Shown here piece by piece: positions 61,073-64,000 of a DNA stretch of 64,000 nucleotides (position 1 is the stretch's first letter; each line of letters starts with the position of its first letter). Position numbers and translations under genes: made by a program. A model generated the notes under the pieces. The model made no database searches, had not been told where the DNA came from, and saw only the letters and a program-made list of their open reading frames with translations. The stretch comes from Brevibacterium aurantiacum (GTDB taxonomy: Bacteria > Actinomycetota > Actinomycetes > Actinomycetales > Brevibacteriaceae): positions 230,223 through 294,222 of the forward strand of contig NZ_VLTK01000007.1 in the NCBI RefSeq assembly GCF_007558825.1, read 5' to 3'.

Positions 61073-62230
61073 TCAATCAAGCTGCTCGTATTGCGTGAGT
61101 GTGGGCGAGCCTCCGGGGCCGTAGAGCGCGACTTGGGTCAACAGTATGCTGACTGTTCCTTGTCGGGAATTGACTCGTGCAGTGGTGCCGATGCCACCTG
61201 TCCAGCCGTACGAACCATCTTGACGAACGCTGCCGCCATAACCCCAGCCTTCTCCAGAGTCTAGGAATGGCCCTGCCTGTTGACGCTGTTGGCTTGTCAG
61301 TTGGTCCGTTGTCATTGCCGCAACGAGGTGCCTGGGGATCAGTTGACCTCCTTCATAGCGACCATTGTTGATGAGCATCATCGCGAACTTGAGCAGGTCA
61401 CCTGCTGTTCCGATCAGCCCCGAGGCTCCGTCGGGAAACGACGGTGGATGAGAATAGAACCCACTGGGGGCGTCTACTTCGTTAAGCAGCCCTTTCGTCT
61501 CATCCAACAATTCATAGCGAGACGCAAATCTGTGTGCATCATTTTCATCCACCCACCACCGAGCATCCTGCATTCCCAGTGGAGCGAGAATCCGATCACT
61601 CATCAAGACGTCGAGAGGTTCTCTGCCCACTCGCTCGAGGAAGAGTCCGAGCAACGTGCTTCCGGTGTTATAGGTCCAGCCTTCGCCAGGCTGATGCACT
61701 AGGGGTAGGCTCCCAGCTGCCTTGAGCCAACTGGCTCGGTCCATGGTTCGAGGGGTTGGACCTTCTTGGAGTGTGTTAGTGAGTTCGTGCACGATCGGAC
61801 TATCGAAGTTCGCGGGGAAGCCAAGTCCGCCCCTGAGGGTCAGTAGGTCTTCAACGGTGATGGCTCTATCGGCGTCGATAGTGTCAGTCAGAGAAGCGTC
61901 TGGGCTAACCAGCACTCGTGACTTTTCCACTTCGGGCAACCATCCTGCGACTTCATCATTGAGTCGCAGACGCCCGTCGCCGATGAGGGTCAGGGCTAGC
62001 GCCGCAGTCAAGAGTTTACTCAGCGAATCCCAGACGAAAAGTGTCTCTTTCGTCATAGGTTGCATGGTGGAAAGGTCTTGTACGCCAACGGCTAAGAGGG
62101 AAGTGTCTCTTGCTCGATGATGTATTGCCATTGCACCAGGAAGTACTCCCCTAGCCACGTCTTTCTTGAGCAGCCTCGCAACAGCGTCCTTGCCAGGGCG
62201 ATTCAGATTTTCAACTTCTGATTCGGTCAT
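61073..62230 (-). CDS. Serine hydrolase, class C beta-lactamase/EstB-like fold
   Basis: A 385-residue protein of the beta-lactamase-related (PF00144-type) family. The nucleophile motif is DSLSKLLTAAL (SxxK, residues about 69-72), the Tyr motif is GWTYNTGSTLLG (YNT, about 185), and the third motif region is YGWTGGIGTTA. No signal peptide is seen, so it is a cytosolic esterase or peptidase-like enzyme, not a typical resistance beta-lactamase. GGAGAAGG precedes ATG 62230. Base composition is lower in GC than upstream genes, suggesting transfer. Confidence 0.87.
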   Translation of the reverse strand: MTESEVENLNRPGKDAVARLLKKDVARGVLPGAMAIHHRARDTSLLAVGVQDLSTMQPMTKETLFVWDSLSKLLTAALALTLIGDGRLRLNDEVAGWLPEVEKSRVLVSPDASLTDTIDADRAITVEDLLTLRGGLGFPANFDSPIVHELTNTLQEGPTPRTMDRASWLKAAGSLPLVHQPGEGWTYNTGSTLLGLFLERVGREPLDVLMSDRILAPLGMQDARWWVDENDAHRFASRYELLDETKGLLNEVDAPSGFYSHPPSFPDGASGLIGTAGDLLKFAMMLINNGRYEGGQLIPRHLVAAMTTDQLTSQQRQQAGPFLDSGEGWGYGGSVRQDGSYGWTGGIGTTARVNSRQGTVSILLTQVALYGPGGSPTLTQYEQLD

Positions 62231-62248
62231 GTGCCCTTCTCCGAACAA

Positions 62249-62459
62249 AGAAAAGTTCGTGGAATGAATGACTCATCTCTGCTTATTCTACGCGCTGTTC
62301 CAGTGCCACAACCGTGAAAGCGGCAGTGTTTCATTCAGAACCGCGACTGGCAGCGGGCACCCTGTCAAACAGGCGTAGAGATCTGTTCAAGATTGCCCGC
62401 TCAGCTCTGAAGTTTACCTTCGGCGTTAACGGAATGCTGGCTTGACAGTGATGCCGACG
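62249..62459. other. Upstream region of the serine hydrolase gene
   Basis: About 210 AT-richer bases hold the promoter of the hydrolase. No gene is supported and I see no strong palindrome. Confidence 0.4.
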
Positions 62460-62687
62460 CTATCTGACCGACGTCTCGACAGCCTTCGCGCAGTGCAAAC
62501 CCGAACCATTTCGCGATGCTCCTCGACGACTGACAAGATCCGTCACGAGACCTGACCGTTGGCGGTAATGTTCCATAAGCACATACAACTGGCGGCGAGA
62601 AACGCCTAGAGCGAATGCTGCTTCATCAGCAACAGAGATACCAGCTCGTCCGTGCTCAGCGAGCTTTCCAATCACGTGGGATCGCAA
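62460..62687 (-). pseudogene. Transposase N-terminal fragment (helix-turn-helix)
   Basis: A 75-residue frame reads IGKLAEHGRAGISVADEAAF, then ALGVSRRQLYVLMEHYRQRS and GLVTDLVSRRGASRNGSG. This matches the N-terminal DNA-binding part of Mu/IS481-like transposases (typically LGISRRQVYxLIxRYRxGxGLVxDL). The integrase core with the DDE residues is absent, so it is a relic. It marks past insertion-sequence activity in the AT-rich right end of the window. Confidence 0.65.
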
Positions 62688-63056
62688 CCGAGCTTGTCCC
62701 CACTCCGGCCAGGCCAGCGCTCAGCAACTCCGCGCTTAGGTCTGTTCCGTCGACTAGTGGGAGTGAAGGGTGACTGCGGTGAGTTCGAGCCTGGGGGAGG
62801 GGAGAACCGTGAGGAGCACTGCGCCTCCATTAGAGCCTGTTAGTGATGTTAGAGATTGATAGTGATGATACTGCCCCAGGCAGGGCACTAGTCGCCCTTG
62901 AAATCTTCGCTACCTTGCTATCAAGATGGCGTGATAACTGTCGGTGGCCAGCTTGTGGGGTTCGCAATCAAGGTCTTGGGCCCGAGCGGAACTATCCTTG
63001 TGAACAATTGGCTATGCCGCCATAGCCTTGTCGGCTATCTCTCGTATCGTTGAAGT
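62688..63056. other. Intergenic region without a recognisable gene
   Basis: About 370 bases. Short frames lack ribosome sites. GTTCGAGCCTG near 62786 recalls a tRNA T-loop, but no cloverleaf can be drawn. Confidence 0.4.
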
Positions 63057-63503
63057 ATGAGCATTAAGCAGGATCAGATCAATGACTATCTAGACCGCTA
63101 TGCTGATTCGCTGAGCAGCTTTGATGCTGAAACCGCGGCAAGCTTGTGGTCGACTCCCGGCGTAATTATCGACGACCGATTCTCAGGAGTTATCGAATCG
63201 AGAGATCAGATGGTGCAGGGGTTGGAACAGTCCTACCCTCTGTACCAGAATCTCGGACTCGCCTCTGTGGGATACGAAGTCCTCGATGAAAATCATATGA
63301 CGAACAATCTGGTTCTCGTTCAGGTGCAGTGGAAATTCTTCGATGAGAAAGGCGAACTGCTCACGGATAGCAATGCCTATTATCTGCTCCGTGTCGAAAA
63401 CACGGAGCTCCGCACGGTCATCTGCATCCAAACCGATGACCTTGAAAAGCTCCAAGCCCTCGCATCTTCACAAGGAATGGACCTCACCCCTCCCGCAGAG
63501 TAG
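63057..63503 (+). CDS. SnoaL/NTF2-like fold protein
   Basis: A 148-residue small protein. The sequence INDYLDRYADSLSSFDAETAASLWSTPGVIIDDRF is typical of the NTF2/SnoaL-like fold, followed by VQVQWKFFDEKGELL. Such proteins are small-molecule isomerases, hydrolases or mere binding modules. ATG 63057 lacks a strong ribosome site (GTTGAAGT). Codon use is AT-richer than the core genes. No partner gene is adjacent. Confidence 0.75.
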   Translation: MSIKQDQINDYLDRYADSLSSFDAETAASLWSTPGVIIDDRFSGVIESRDQMVQGLEQSYPLYQNLGLASVGYEVLDENHMTNNLVLVQVQWKFFDEKGELLTDSNAYYLLRVENTELRTVICIQTDDLEKLQALASSQGMDLTPPAE

Positions 63504-63667
63504 CTCTCGCGGACAAACCGAGGCTTTCGTCCTTGAATGGCTTCCCGGACACTGGCTGCCGAACTCTGACCGCCACATAGCACGGTAAAAACATCGCCCC
63601 TTACCGCTGAAACTCACACGGGGAAGGAGTGCACAGACTAGAACTCGGCCTGGGCGTCTTCAACGCT

Positions 63668-63853
63668 TCAAAGCCCGTCATCGTGGCCGTAGCTCTGTTG
63701 CGCATCGTAGAAGATCATGCCCGTGGTCTTTTCCCGCTCAGCCCAAGCATCCAACCACGCCACTAAGGTGGCAAACGCGTTTGCCGTCGAGCCCCCGGGC
63801 ATGGCGATGGTGACGACTGAGCGATCTTCGGCTGTAGCCAGCCATGACAGCAT
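63668..63853 (-). CDS. Possible truncated gene at the right end
   Basis: A frame of 61 residues from ATG 63853 continues upstream, without a start codon, for about 40 more plausible residues (GKYCETPELSAQFSTSKHEA) until a stop near 63985. The composition looks like coding sequence. I recognise no family. It could be the 3' end of a gene whose start was lost, or a short hypothetical gene. Confidence 0.35.
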   Translation of the reverse strand: MLSWLATAEDRSVVTIAMPGGSTANAFATLVAWLDAWAEREKTTGMIFYDAQQSYGHDDGL

Positions 63854-64000
63854 GATCCGTCCAGTTGCCTCGTGCTTAGACGTTGAGAACTGCGCGCTTA
63901 GTTCTGGCGTTTCGCAGTATTTGCCGCGGCCCTTATAGAGTTCGCTCGCGTGGAGCTCACAGGTCGGGGGGTGCCCCTATATTTATTGGTAGGCCCCGAA

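Noticed and set aside
61073..62230. Antibiotic-resistance beta-lactamase
   Set aside because: The SxxK and YNT motifs define the broad serine-hydrolase family. There is no signal peptide and no ampC-specific sequence, so resistance cannot be claimed.
62720..62830. tRNA-like GTTCGAGCCTG sequence
   Set aside because: No acceptor stem, D-arm or anticodon arm can be paired around it.

Overview
The window looks like chromosomal DNA of a high-GC Gram-positive actinobacterium. Brevibacterium or a close relative is my best guess. The grounds are the overall GC-rich codon use, GTG/TTG starts with AAGGAG-type ribosome binding sites, a glycine-riboswitch-controlled gcvPTH-sdaA cluster, an ectABC osmolyte operon, fused TRAP transporter genes and many LysR/TetR/GntR regulators paired with transporters. 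The genus is inferred; no rRNA or tRNA gene is visible.

Layout. 1-5.3 kb: start of a class III CoA-transferase gene with a divergent LysR gene, a TetR-phosphotransferase pair facing an aldo/keto reductase, a DUF1990 gene and an SDR oxidoreductase. 5.3-12.6 kb: an MFS gene remnant, long inverted repeats, then a glycine riboswitch and gcvP-gcvT-gcvH-sdaA (glycine to serine to pyruvate). 13.3-15.8 kb: ectA-ectB-ectC (ectoine), with no ectD beside it. 16-25 kb: GlxA-type regulator with an APC exporter, a small basic secreted protein, a Na+/alanine symporter, a glycerophosphodiesterase and a DUF255 thioredoxin-fold protein. 25-31 kb: TetR with a DHA2 drug-efflux pump and four phased operators, an ABC-class ATPase and an amidohydrolase. 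30.8-42.2 kb: TRAP permease with TAXI binding protein, M18 and M13 peptidases, a DUF1684 fusion, a low-molecular-weight tyrosine phosphatase, CopC and a luciferase-like monooxygenase.

42.2-52.0 kb looks acquired. It is visibly more AT-rich, with two catabolic modules: an FAD amino-acid oxidase, GltS-type carrier and RpiR/MurR regulator; then LysR, APC permease, Zn-alcohol dehydrogenase and a HisD-like dehydrogenase. The second module lies between 47-bp direct repeats. One repeat is the 3' end of an intact lysR gene, the other a displaced lysR 3' end. This is the geometry left when DNA integrates at the end of a gene, but no integrase is present. 52-61 kb: the intact lysR with an orphan fumarate-reductase-like flavoprotein, a frameshifted SigJ-type sigma factor beside an FAD oxidase, another MFS remnant, an XRE-membrane protein pair with a striking operator palindrome, and GntR-MFS. 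61-64 kb: AT-richer, with a serine hydrolase, a transposase remnant and a SnoaL-like protein.

An unexplained genome-scale signal is the decamer CACCTCGGCG (either strand). I count 22 exact copies, in different reading frames and equally on both strands. None lies in the presumed acquired segment at 42-52 kb or in the last 6.5 kb. Long perfect stems (10-23 bp) also recur in many intergenic spaces.
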